DNA of 64,000 bases, taken from Opitutaceae bacterium. Lineage in GTDB: Bacteria; Verrucomicrobiota; Verrucomicrobiia; Opitutales; Opitutaceae. The position numbers and the translations under genes are program-made. The notes beneath the pieces are model-generated. The model did no database searches, was not told where the DNA came from, and was given only the letters and a program-made list of their open reading frames with translations. Positions within the stretch are counted from its first letter, which is position 1; each line of letters opens with the position of its first letter. The stretch is taken from NCBI GenBank assembly GCA_028688225.1, contig JAQTYQ010000017.1, positions 1-64,000 on the forward strand, written 5' to 3'. This document shows, piece after piece, positions 31,506 through 45,090 of the stretch.

Positions 31506-33092
31506 ATGACCGATCCCGCCGTCTCATCCTCCCCGGCTGCCGCCCCGCTGTTCGACTGGCTCACCACGCGCGCCGCCGGCGTGCTGCTGCACCCGACGAG
31601 CCTGCCCGGCGATTTCGGCATCGGCACCTTCGACGCGCAGCTCGACCGTTTCCTGGAGTTTCTCGAGGCCGCCGGCTGCCAATACTGGCAGCTCTGTCCG
31701 CTGGGGCCGACGGGCTACGGCGATTCGCCCTACCAGTGTTTCTCCGCGTTCGCCGGCAATCCGTACCTTATCAACTTGTTCGAGCTTACGCGGCACGGCC
31801 TATTGCCGCAGGATGCGCTCGGACCGCTGGTCTTCCTCAACGCCGACCGGGTCGACTACGGGGCGCTCTACCGCCTCGTCTGGCCGCTGCTGGGCCGCGC
31901 CTACGATAATTTCCGCGCCGGCCGCGGCCCGGGTCCGTACGGCGATTTCGCGGCGTTCCGGCAGGCGAACGCCGCCTGGCTCGAACCCTACGCGTATTTC
32001 CGCGCCCTCAAAGATCATTACGAGGGCCGTCCCTGGTGGGACTGGCCGGCCGAGGCACGCGACTACGCGAAAGCGCAGCAATCGCGGCTGCGCAGCCGGC
32101 TCGAGGCTGCGATCGGGATGCATGCGTTCTCCCAGTACCTCTTTTTCGGACAGTGGCGCCGGGTGAAGGCCGCGGCGACGCGGCGCGGCGTGGGCATCAT
32201 CGGCGACATCCCGATCTTCGTGGCGATGGACAGCGCCGACGCGTGGTCCGCGCCGCACCTGTTCGAGATCGATGAAGCGACCGGCCGGCCGCTCGCCGTG
32301 GCCGGAGTGCCGCCCGATTATTTCACTGCCGACGGTCAGCTCTGGGGCAACCCGCTCTACCGTTGGGACGTGCACGCCGCCGACGGCTACGCCTGGTGGA
32401 ACGCACGTCTGCGGGCCGCGTTCGAACTCTACGACGTCGCGCGCATCGATCATTTCCGCGGTTTCGCCGACTACTGGCGCGTGCCCCATCCGGCCGCCAA
32501 CGCGCGCAAGGGCGAGTGGCGGCCCGGGCCCGGATTGGCGTTCTTCGAGTCGGTGCGGCGCGCGCTGCCCGGCGCGAAGATCATCGCCGAGGATCTCGGC
32601 GAACTCTCCGAGAACGCCCGCCAACTGCGGCGCGACACCGGTCTGCCCGGCATGGCCATCCTGCAGTTCGCCTTCGGTGGCCGGAGCACCAATCTTTACC
32701 TCCCGCACAACCTTGAGGCCAACAGTGTGGTCTATCCGGGGACGCATGACAACGACACCAGCCTCGGGTGGTATGCGACGGCCGGCGAAAAGGCCCGCGA
32801 TCACGTGCGCCGCTACCTGCGCGTGGGCGGCACGGAGATCGGCTGGGACTTCGTCCGCGCCGCCTACACTGCGGTGAGCCGCCTGGCGATCATTCCGCTT
32901 CCGGATCTGCTCAGCCTCGGCTCGGAGGGGCGTTTCAACACGCCCGGCAAGCCCGACGGCAACTGGCAGTGGCGCTTCCGCGCGGCGCAGCTCGATCGCC
33001 TCTTCGGCACCACAACCGGCTATCTCCGCGAACTGGCCGACCTCCACGGCCGTCTGCCGGCGCCATCCGCACCGACCAACGGGGAGCAGTGA
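31506..33092 (+). CDS. malQ: 4-alpha-glucanotransferase (amylomaltase, GH77)
   Basis: It transfers alpha-1,4-glucan segments in maltodextrin or glycogen metabolism. The 528-residue protein shows GVLLHPTSLPGDFGIGTF, YWQLCPLGPTGYGDSPYQ, SAFAGNPYLI, GIIGDIPIFVAMDSADAW, the nucleophile block ARIDHFRGF, acid/base KIIAEDLGELS, and VYPGTHDNDTSLGW. The ATG at 31506 was used; the frame upstream is open but reads through the dispersed repeat. No glycogen genes are adjacent. Confidence 0.95.
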   Translation: MTDPAVSSSPAAAPLFDWLTTRAAGVLLHPTSLPGDFGIGTFDAQLDRFLEFLEAAGCQYWQLCPLGPTGYGDSPYQCFSAFAGNPYLINLFELTRHGLLPQDALGPLVFLNADRVDYGALYRLVWPLLGRAYDNFRAGRGPGPYGDFAAFRQANAAWLEPYAYFRALKDHYEGRPWWDWPAEARDYAKAQQSRLRSRLEAAIGMHAFSQYLFFGQWRRVKAAATRRGVGIIGDIPIFVAMDSADAWSAPHLFEIDEATGRPLAVAGVPPDYFTADGQLWGNPLYRWDVHAADGYAWWNARLRAAFELYDVARIDHFRGFADYWRVPHPAANARKGEWRPGPGLAFFESVRRALPGAKIIAEDLGELSENARQLRRDTGLPGMAILQFAFGGRSTNLYLPHNLEANSVVYPGTHDNDTSLGWYATAGEKARDHVRRYLRVGGTEIGWDFVRAAYTAVSRLAIIPLPDLLSLGSEGRFNTPGKPDGNWQWRFRAAQLDRLFGTTTGYLRELADLHGRLPAPSAPTNGEQ

Positions 33093-33105
33093 TGCGGTGG
33101 CCCGG

Positions 33106-33131
33106 GTAGGGCGGGACCGCTGGGCCCGCCT
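33106..33131. repeat. GTAGG-type REP hairpin after malQ
   Basis: GGCGGG (33110-33115) and CCCGCC (33125-33130) form a stem. The element GTAGGGCGGGACCGCTGGGC resembles those at 5362 and 14416. The 180-bp gap between malQ and hisC holds nothing else recognisable. Confidence 0.5.
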
Positions 33132-33272
33132 AAATTCAGCAAGCGGCGTTTCCGGACAGACACTACAGAACGTCGCGATTTGCAGAAAACCGGGATGCGC
33201 ACGGGGTGCCGGGAGGCATCAGTGTTTTCTGGAACTAGACCGGGTTTGTGGTGAAGATGGACCCGAACACCC

Positions 33273-34367
33273 ATGGACGCCGCGCGTTTTGCCCGACCTC
33301 ATATCCTGAACCAGCCGGTCTATCAGCCGGGCAAACCGATCGCCCACGTAGCCCGGGAGTTCGGCCTCGATGCGGCCCGGATCGACAAGCTGGCCTCCAA
33401 CGAGAATCCGTTGGGTCCGTCACCCATGGCGCTGGCGGCGGCGACCGCCGCGCTGCGCGGGGTGAATCTTTATCCGGACGGCTGCTGCTGGGACCTCAAC
33501 GGCAAACTCGCGGAGCGCCTGCAGGTCGGCCGCGACCAGCTCGTGCTCGGCAACGGCTCCAACGAGATCCTGGAACTCGTGGCGCACGTCTTTCTGGGGC
33601 CCGGCACCGAGGCGATCATGGGCGTGCACGGTTTTGCGGTGTATCGGCTCGTCACGCTGCTGATGGGCGCGAAGCCGGTCGAGGTGCCCATGCCCGGTTT
33701 TGCCCATGACCTGGCGGCCATGCGCGCCGCCGTCATGCCGCGCACCCGCGTCGTGTTTCTCGCCAGCCCGAACAACCCGACGGGCACGGCGCACACCGAA
33801 GCCGAGCTGATCGCGTTCGCCCGCAGCCTGCCGGAGAACGTGCTCTTCGTGCTCGACGAGGCGTATGCCGAGTATCAGGACCGCGCGCCGGACCTGCGCC
33901 CGCTCATCGCCGAGGGCCGGCCGGTGCTGTGCACGCGCACCTTTTCCAAGATCTACGGCCTGGCCGGCCTGCGCGTCGGCTACGGCTACACGCGGCCCGA
34001 CATCGCGGCGTTGCTCCACCGTGCCCGCCAGCCGTTCAACATCAACGCGGTGGCGCAGGCCGCGGCCCTGGCTGCGCTCGACGATGACGACTTCGTGCGC
34101 CGCAGCCGGGAGAACAACCGCGCCGGGCTGCAGCAGCTTGCCGCGGGCTTCCGCGAGCTCGGGCTCGAGCATGTGCCCTCGGAGGCCAATTTCATCCTGG
34201 TGCAGGTGCCGGATGGCGCGAAGGCGTTTCAGTTCCTCCAGGCCCGCGGCACGATTGTGCGGCCCTTCGGCGACCTGCCCGACCACGTCCGCATCACCGT
34301 CGGCACGCCTGACCAGAACGCCCGCGGCCTCGCCAATCTGCGGACGTATCTGGCCTCCCGGGCCTGA
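33273..34367 (+). CDS. hisC: Histidinol-phosphate aminotransferase
   Basis: It is a PLP-dependent enzyme converting imidazole-acetol phosphate to histidinol phosphate in histidine synthesis. The 364-residue sequence has LASNENPLGPSP, YPDGCCWDLNGKLAERL, LGNGSNEILEL, SPNNPTGT, LDEAYAEY, the PLP-lysine motif TRTFSKIYGLAGLRVGYG, and the late FGDLPDHVRITVGT. The first block, NENP, is the HisC signature, although some HisC-like enzymes act on aromatic acids. It is convergent with gyrA and no other his genes are present. Confidence 0.93.
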   Translation: MDAARFARPHILNQPVYQPGKPIAHVAREFGLDAARIDKLASNENPLGPSPMALAAATAALRGVNLYPDGCCWDLNGKLAERLQVGRDQLVLGNGSNEILELVAHVFLGPGTEAIMGVHGFAVYRLVTLLMGAKPVEVPMPGFAHDLAAMRAAVMPRTRVVFLASPNNPTGTAHTEAELIAFARSLPENVLFVLDEAYAEYQDRAPDLRPLIAEGRPVLCTRTFSKIYGLAGLRVGYGYTRPDIAALLHRARQPFNINAVAQAAALAALDDDDFVRRSRENNRAGLQQLAAGFRELGLEHVPSEANFILVQVPDGAKAFQFLQARGTIVRPFGDLPDHVRITVGTPDQNARGLANLRTYLASRA

Positions 34368-34445
34368 GCACAGGTTACGCTATATCGATCGGCCAGCCGA
34401 CCGCCAGTATCTCAGGGTGCTCTATGATTATGAAGTAGCCTGAGG

Positions 34446-36941
<2,496 letters not shown>

Positions 36942-36974
36942 GAATACGGGGCAGTGAAAGGAACTGAGGCCTGA

Positions 36975-39942
<2,968 letters not shown>

Positions 39943-40071
39943 TTAAGGTCGCAAACGAGGACAAAACTGTCTCGGAAAACATGGGGGCGGACAATGTTTT
40001 TCTAAGTTGATTTCAGCGATGGTTGAATTTTAGGTTGCCAGCCAAAGATGGCTGTGTAAGTAGCTGGCCTC

Positions 40072-40485
40072 GTGAAGCTTTCGGTTAAAGTGGATTATGC
40101 CTGCCGTGTGCTCGCGCAACTTGCTCGACACCACGGAGAAGGGCGCCTTTCGCATATCGAGGATTTGGCCCGGATTGAGGCGGTTCCCGCAAATTATCTG
40201 GTGCAAATTTTGAGCGAATTGCGCAACGGCGGATTGATCACCAGCCGGCGGGGCAAGCAGGGCGGCTATGTGCTCTCCCGCCCGCCGGAAAAGATCACCC
40301 TCTATGACATTGTGAAGCTGATCGAAGGCGACCTGCTGGAGTTCGGCGGGAACGCCGACGGCCAGTCGGGCAAGCGCGTGCAGCAGGTCTGGCGCGAGGT
40401 GCGCGCCGCGCTCGAGGCCAAGTGCAAAAATTACACGCTCGACGCGCTGATGACGAGAGGACCAGGGGAGATGTATTACATTTGA
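40072..40485 (+). CDS. Rrf2-family transcriptional regulator
   Basis: The 137-residue protein begins with a GTG codon as MKLSVKVDYACRVLAQLARHH and has the Rrf2 winged helix: IEDLARIEAVPANYLVQILSELRNGGLITSRRGKQGGYVLSRPPEKITLYDIVKLIEG. The three clustered cysteines of IscR that bind an iron-sulfur cluster are missing, so a cluster-free, CymR-like mode is more likely. It is divergent from gyrB with 141 bp between the starts, and the zinc-ribbon gene lies 101 bp downstream. The target is unknown. Confidence 0.9.
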   Translation: MKLSVKVDYACRVLAQLARHHGEGRLSHIEDLARIEAVPANYLVQILSELRNGGLITSRRGKQGGYVLSRPPEKITLYDIVKLIEGDLLEFGGNADGQSGKRVQQVWREVRAALEAKCKNYTLDALMTRGPGEMYYI

Positions 40486-40586
40486 GCCGCCCGGACGGCC
40501 GAGGAGGTGGATTCGGCCGGCGACTGAGACGGGCCACGGCAACTTTCGTTTGACCGACCCGGCGGCGCCGGCACAGTGAGGCGCAC

Positions 40587-41294
40587 ATGCCGACACCCAC
40601 GATCGAAAAGCTGCTGGCCCTGCAGGATCGCGACCAGAAGCGGCTTTCCCTCGAAGCCCAGTTGCGGGCCGGGCCGCGGGACATCGCGGCGGCCGAGCAA
40701 AAGATCGCCGAGGAGAAGACGGCCATCGAAACCGCGCGCGGCGAGTTGCAGGAACTCGAGGTAAAAAAGAAGGCGATCGAGCACGAAATCGCCGCGACCG
40801 AGGATCGGCTGGCGAAGTACAAAAGCCAGCAGCTGTTGGTGCGGAAGAATGACGAATATCAGGCTCTGGGCACCGAGATCGCGCATGTCCAGGCCGAGAT
40901 CGGCGCCGCGGAAGAGGAGGAACTGAAGGTGATGTATGCCATCGACGAGACGAAGGAAAAGTTCACCGCGGCCGAGGCGGAGTTGAAACGGAGCATCGCC
41001 GGTCACGAGGCGCGCATCCGGCTGCTGCGGGAGCGTGAAACAGGCCTGCGCTCGGAGTTGCAAGCGGCCCAGGAGTCGGTGGCCGCAGCCCGCGGCCCGC
41101 TCGACGAGCCGACTCTGCTGCTCTACGACCGGCTGGCAGCCAAGCCCGGCCTGCCGGCGGTTGTGCCCATCCATGACGGCAAATGCGGCGGGTGCCATCT
41201 CAAGATTTCATCGAACGTCGACAGCGAGACGCGCAAGATCGACAAACTCGTGACCTGCGACCAGTGCACGCGCATTGTGTACTGGGAGGCGTGA
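40587..41294 (+). CDS. Coiled-coil protein with C-terminal C4 zinc ribbon (COG1579/DUF164)
   Basis: The 235-residue product is mostly a long coiled coil (about residues 5-185, with Glu/Lys/Ala heptads). It is followed by a C4 zinc ribbon, with CGGCH and CDQC motifs, in GKCGGCHLKISSNVDSETRKIDKLVTCDQCTRIVYWEA. This is the layout of the widespread COG1579 family, whose function is not firmly known. In many bacteria it lies close to rnpB, and here the RNase P RNA begins 130 bp downstream on the same strand, which supports the assignment. Confidence 0.9.
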   Translation: MPTPTIEKLLALQDRDQKRLSLEAQLRAGPRDIAAAEQKIAEEKTAIETARGELQELEVKKKAIEHEIAATEDRLAKYKSQQLLVRKNDEYQALGTEIAHVQAEIGAAEEEELKVMYAIDETKEKFTAAEAELKRSIAGHEARIRLLRERETGLRSELQAAQESVAAARGPLDEPTLLLYDRLAAKPGLPAVVPIHDGKCGGCHLKISSNVDSETRKIDKLVTCDQCTRIVYWEA

Positions 41295-41424
41295 CCCGGA
41301 ATTGGCGCCGCCAGCCCCGCTTCAGGGACCGAAAGCCCATTCCCGCACCCTGAAAAGCAGGCTTGCGGTTGAATCCCGGACCGCAGACACTGACCCTCCC
41401 GCGGCCGAAAGGCGGCGGCAGACT

Positions 41425-42031
41425 TTGGTCTTGGGGTCAGATCGTCGCTCCGTTCTTTGGAAAAACATCCCACGATCCGGGTAAACCCGGGTCAGGAGCG
41501 CCTGTGGGACGTCCGGGGCGACCCGGCTTTCGCAGGCGGTTCGGAGAGGAAAGTCCGGACACCATTGGGCAGGATTCCCGGCAAGAAACGCTGTCGCGCC
41601 GGCCCGGCTTGGCTGCAAGGCCGCCGGCCGGATTCGCTTCTGCTCAAGCCGGGGCACGGCGGGTCAAGCCGCTGTGACGGACAGTGCCACAGAAAACAAA
41701 CTGCTTCGCAGTTTGAGTGAAAGTGAAAGGGAGGAGTGAAAGGGGGAAACCACTTTCACTTTCACCCTCACTTTCACCTCGCGAAGCGAGGGTGAAAAGG
41801 TGGGGTAAGAGCCCACCGCGCCGGCCGCAAGGCCGGCGGCAGGGAAAACCCAATCCGGTGCAAGACAAAATAGGGGACTGGACGGCCCGTCCGACAGTCC
41901 CGGGTATGTCGCATCCTCCTGCACTCGCTCCGCGAGCTGCGGAGGACAGGTCCCGCAAGGGGCCTGAGAGAAATGACGATCATCCCGGTGCAAACCGGGA
42001 CACAGAATCCGGCTTACGACCCCAAGACCAA
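41425..42031 (+). ncRNA. rnpB: RNase P RNA, type A-like, with enlarged helices
   Basis: This is the catalytic RNA of RNase P, which trims tRNA 5' ends. The conserved 5' core GAGAGGAAAGTCCGGAC (41544-41560), ACAGAAAAC (41691-41699), GGTAAGAGCCCACC (about 41803-41816), GAGAGAAATGAC near 41967 and ACAGAATCCGGCTTAC (42002-42017) are all present. The ends pair in a 14-bp P1 helix, TTGGTCTTGGGGTC (41425-41438) with its exact complement at 42018-42031, which fixes the gene ends. The total of about 607 nt is much longer than the usual 350-400. The extra length is 5' of the core and in a GTGAAAG-repeat arm at 41717-41790. Confidence 0.93.
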
Positions 42032-42045
42032 CGCCTGCCGCCGGC

Positions 42046-43524
42046 TCAAAAGTTGAGTTGGGACGTGTAAGCGTTGCGATCCGCAGCGGAGGCGAGTTCC
42101 CGCCACTTGGAGAGTCCCCACAGGTTGCTCGAACTGGCGTCGGCCAGCGACTCGTCGTAATGGAAGACGCTATTGCCGGTGACCGTGACGGTGTTGGCCA
42201 CCGCCGCGCCCAAGACCTGGCCGCTGTTGCCGCCGCCTTTCATCTCAAGGGAGGCGTTGGGCGCGTAAACGATGCCGCTGAGGATGCCGTTGCCGGCAAT
42301 CTTGATGTCCTGGAGGCCGTTGGTTGCCGCGTCCGCGCTCGAACGCGTGCCATAGACGGCGAAGGAGGCCGGCTGATTGGGGGTGCCGGAGGTAAGATTG
42401 CCGTTGTTGTCCGAGGTGAAGGTGCCGTTGACGACACCATTGCCGGCGATCGCGACGTTGCCGGAGGTGTAGAGGGCGAGCGAGGAGTCGGTGGCAATGG
42501 CGATGCCGCCATGACCGGTCGTACTCACAGTGGTGCCGGTGGTGTTGGTGACGACAATCACCACATTGGCACTGGAGCCACCGATAGACAACGTGGCGCC
42601 GCTGCCGCTGAGGCTGATGCTGGGGACAGAGTAGTAATAGCCCCCGTCGGCGGCGGGAAGATCGCCGGCCCGGGGAAGCGTGGTGGCCCCAGTGATAGCC
42701 GGCAACGTATACCCGCTGGTCGTAGGGGCGGTCGCATCAGGAAAACTGGTGGTGAAGTCGTAGGTGACATGCGTGGCGTCGATGTCGCCATTGGCGGTGC
42801 CGTAAGGGCCGACCGAGCCTTGGGGACCAACGCTGATCCCGGTCAGGTCGCTGGTGCCAATGGCCGCATATCCGTAGATGTCAGCGTTGCTCACGCTGAT
42901 GGAATCGACCTGCACCGACGTGCTGCCGATTTGGCCGTTGTCATGCGCCACGCCGGAGGAGTAAGGCACGGCGGCGGTGCCCGGGTTGTTGTCCGGGTCG
43001 GAGTTCCAGCTGTCCACGGCGGCATTGTTGCCGCTGAAGGTGATGCTGTTCTTGGCCACGAGTCCGTTGGCGAAATAGGAACGCTTCCGCATGTAAACCT
43101 CGGCCTCCTTGACGAGCTCGGAACCGTCGCCGAGCGTGATGATGGCCTTGGCCACGGCATGGGGCCGGTTGGCGTTGCTTTGATCGACCCAGACTTTGAC
43201 CTGGCCCCTCACGCCTTGCATGAGCTGGAAGTAGGTCGAGGAGGTCGGGAAGGTCGCCTGCCAGTGGGTGGCATCGACCGCGGTGAACCCGGCGCCGGTC
43301 CAGTTGCCCTGGTTCAAACTCCAGAGCGCCTGCTCCACGCCGGTGTCCACGAGGTTCATGGCGGCGTTGGCGTAGAACGAGCGCTGCGCCAGTTTCCGCG
43401 AATTCATCGTGATCTGCAGGTAGCTGACGAGGGAGATGGCGATGATGGCCGAGAGCAAGAGGGCCGTGAGCAGGACCGAACCGCGTTGGGGTTGCTGCGG
43501 GTGCATAGGGGACTCCTTGGTCAT
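42046..43524 (-). CDS. PilX-like pilus-assembly protein with long beta-rich C-terminal region, copy 1
   Basis: The 492-residue protein has the PilX-type start QRGSVLLTALLLSAIIAISLVSYLQITMNSR, a single N-terminal membrane segment without a canonical prepilin Glu5, then RSFYANAAMNLVDTGVEQALWSLN. A long Gly/Ser/Thr/Asn-rich part follows, ending VTVTGNSVFHYDESLADASSS, a stretch shared with copy 2. The ATG at 43524 overlaps the stop of the PilW-like gene; the one at 43506 is an alternative. It is the last gene of a pilV-pilW-pilX cassette and ends 14 bp from the 3' end of rnpB, convergently. Confidence 0.82.
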   Translation of the reverse strand: MTKESPMHPQQPQRGSVLLTALLLSAIIAISLVSYLQITMNSRKLAQRSFYANAAMNLVDTGVEQALWSLNQGNWTGAGFTAVDATHWQATFPTSSTYFQLMQGVRGQVKVWVDQSNANRPHAVAKAIITLGDGSELVKEAEVYMRKRSYFANGLVAKNSITFSGNNAAVDSWNSDPDNNPGTAAVPYSSGVAHDNGQIGSTSVQVDSISVSNADIYGYAAIGTSDLTGISVGPQGSVGPYGTANGDIDATHVTYDFTTSFPDATAPTTSGYTLPAITGATTLPRAGDLPAADGGYYYSVPSISLSGSGATLSIGGSSANVVIVVTNTTGTTVSTTGHGGIAIATDSSLALYTSGNVAIAGNGVVNGTFTSDNNGNLTSGTPNQPASFAVYGTRSSADAATNGLQDIKIAGNGILSGIVYAPNASLEMKGGGNSGQVLGAAVANTVTVTGNSVFHYDESLADASSSNLWGLSKWRELASAADRNAYTSQLNF

Positions 43525-44156
43525 TTGTTGCGGAGAATGAAACGGGCGGAGAGCACCTTGTTGGTGGCGGTGGCCACGGTGACGCTGGTGCGCTGGGCCA
43601 CGAAATTGATTTCGATCTGCTTCACCTCCACCGGATTGGTGGTCGTGTCGTACGTGTACTGGTTGCTGTAATTGGTGTGGTTGACGTAGCGGTAGTAGGT
43701 GAAAATGCCCGCGCCCGGGGTGAGCTCCTGGGCCCCGCTCATGAGGATGGTCGTGGCCGGGGTGCCGGACGGATCGTCGGGCGGCGGACCGGTGCGGGTG
43801 AAACGGCTGTTGGCCGCGTCGAACGCGTAGGTCACCGGGTAGGCGAGGCTGGTGCGGGAGGTGGAGGTGTCCGTGATGTTGAGCGTCACGCTCGAGCTGC
43901 TGAGGCTCGGCACCTGGTACGCCATCCGCACTTCCCGGCTGAAAAGCTCGAGGGCCCGGCGCGCCTGGGTCTCAAGTTCCGAATAGTTGGCTGCATTCGC
44001 GCTGGTCCGGCCGATCATGAGAAAGGCGGACAGCACGCCCACGAGCACCATCCCTGTCAGGCCGGCCGCCACCATGAGCTCGACGAGGGTATAGGCCGCC
44101 CGGTTGAAACGGTCAGTGCGTGGTGTAGAAGAAATCGGAGATGCCGTTCTGTCCAT
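43521..44156 (-). CDS. PilW-like minor pilin, copy 1
   Basis: The product from the ATG at 44156 has 211 residues and a prepilin N-terminus TDRFNRAAYTLVELMVAAGLTGMVLVGVLSAFLMIG, with Glu at +5 but Ala, not Gly, before the mature Tyr. The rest contains YSELETQARRALELFSREVRMAYQ and VKQIEINFVAQR, characteristic of PilW/PulJ-like proteins. It overlaps the pilV-like gene by 44 bp upstream and pilX by a few bases downstream. An upstream ATG at 44192 is possible. Confidence 0.82.
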   Translation of the reverse strand: MDRTASPISSTPRTDRFNRAAYTLVELMVAAGLTGMVLVGVLSAFLMIGRTSANAANYSELETQARRALELFSREVRMAYQVPSLSSSSVTLNITDTSTSRTSLAYPVTYAFDAANSRFTRTGPPPDDPSGTPATTILMSGAQELTPGAGIFTYYRYVNHTNYSNQYTYDTTTNPVEVKQIEINFVAQRTSVTVATATNKVLSARFILRNK

Positions 44157-44646
44157 AGCGGGTGAGGTAGCTGAGAGAATGCTGCGAGCCAAAGGAATCG
44201 GTCCAGGTGACCATGAGCGTGATGTCCTTCATCGTGGCGTTGAAAGGCGAGGGGGCGTCGCTGATGGTCTGGGTGAAGGACGTGAAGCGGCTGAGCTGCC
44301 CCGTGGTGCTCGCCGAGATGTCAGGGGTGAAGTTGGGATAATTGCCGGGCCCGTAGGTGGGATCGGTGAGCTGGGCCCAGGTGAGCAGGCGGAGTTTCTC
44401 CATCTGGCTTTGCAGAATCTGTCCGGCCAGCGTGGTGTAGCGCGCGTTGTCGATGGCTTGAAAACTGGCGTGCAGGGTGGTGAGCGCGCTGACGATGCCG
44501 AAGAGCATCACGAACGTGGCCAGCACGACTTCGAGAATGGTGAACCCTCGGGGGCTCTGATTGAACCGGCCGTGCCGGCACCGCTCACGGGAAGGCGGGC
44601 GGGCGGCAGCTGCAACGGGGCGGAGCGCATTCATCGCCTCCAGCAT
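44113..44646 (-). CDS. PilV-like minor pilin, copy 1
   Basis: The 177-residue product has a long leader (about 33 residues) and the canonical prepilin site SPRGFTILEVVLATFVMLFGIVSAL, with Gly before the mature Phe and Glu at +5. The globular part includes QILQSQMEKLRLLTWAQLTDPTYGPGNYPNF, the pattern of PilV/PulI-like minor pilins, which prime or adapt pilus tips. It is the first gene of the first cassette. Confidence 0.85.
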   Translation of the reverse strand: MLEAMNALRPVAAAARPPSRERCRHGRFNQSPRGFTILEVVLATFVMLFGIVSALTTLHASFQAIDNARYTTLAGQILQSQMEKLRLLTWAQLTDPTYGPGNYPNFTPDISASTTGQLSRFTSFTQTISDAPSPFNATMKDITLMVTWTDSFGSQHSLSYLTRYGQNGISDFFYTTH

Positions 44647-45090
44647 AGCGGAGGCCGCTCCAGGGGGTTAGAGGCCAAGGCCTCCCGAAAGTGGGTGGGG
44701 ACCCGACAGGCCTTGGATGGCCTATCCATGGGCCCGGATGGATGGAGTGAAAGGGTTGCAACGCACAGACGGATCCGCCGCTGAGCCACAGCTCATGCCA
44801 GCGAAATCCAAATTTCCCTGGCACGCAGACGTACCGAAGGTGGAGTCCGCTTGGCTACGGCGAGGCAAGCCGACGGCGGTGGGGCCTGCACCCGTGGCGC
44901 AGTGCTTTCGCCTGTGTTTTGGAGCCGCGTAGCCAAACTCGCCTGCCGGCCATAGCCCGAAGGGACGGCGGCTGGTGAGAGTTTGGATCGAGTGGTCCGT
45001 CCAAAGCCTCACGGCTGCTGCAAAAGTTCCGCGAAGAGCGCGGTCTTCCGACTTCGCCCTGCGGGCTACGACGGACAGGAAAGAACCGCC
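44647..45090. other. Intergenic region between the two pilin cassettes
   Basis: There is no gene in these 444 bases. It contains the second copy of the 86-bp stem-loop repeat (44930-45016). Either a promoter for the downstream cassette or a recombination scar could lie here, but none was identified. Confidence 0.45.
44930..45016 (+). repeat. 86-bp dispersed stem-loop repeat, copy B
   Basis: It matches 11107-11192. Arms CCAAACTC (44933-44940) and GAGTTTGG (44979-44986) are conserved, and the copy ends CCTCACGGCT. It lies between the two pilin cassettes. Confidence 0.75.
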
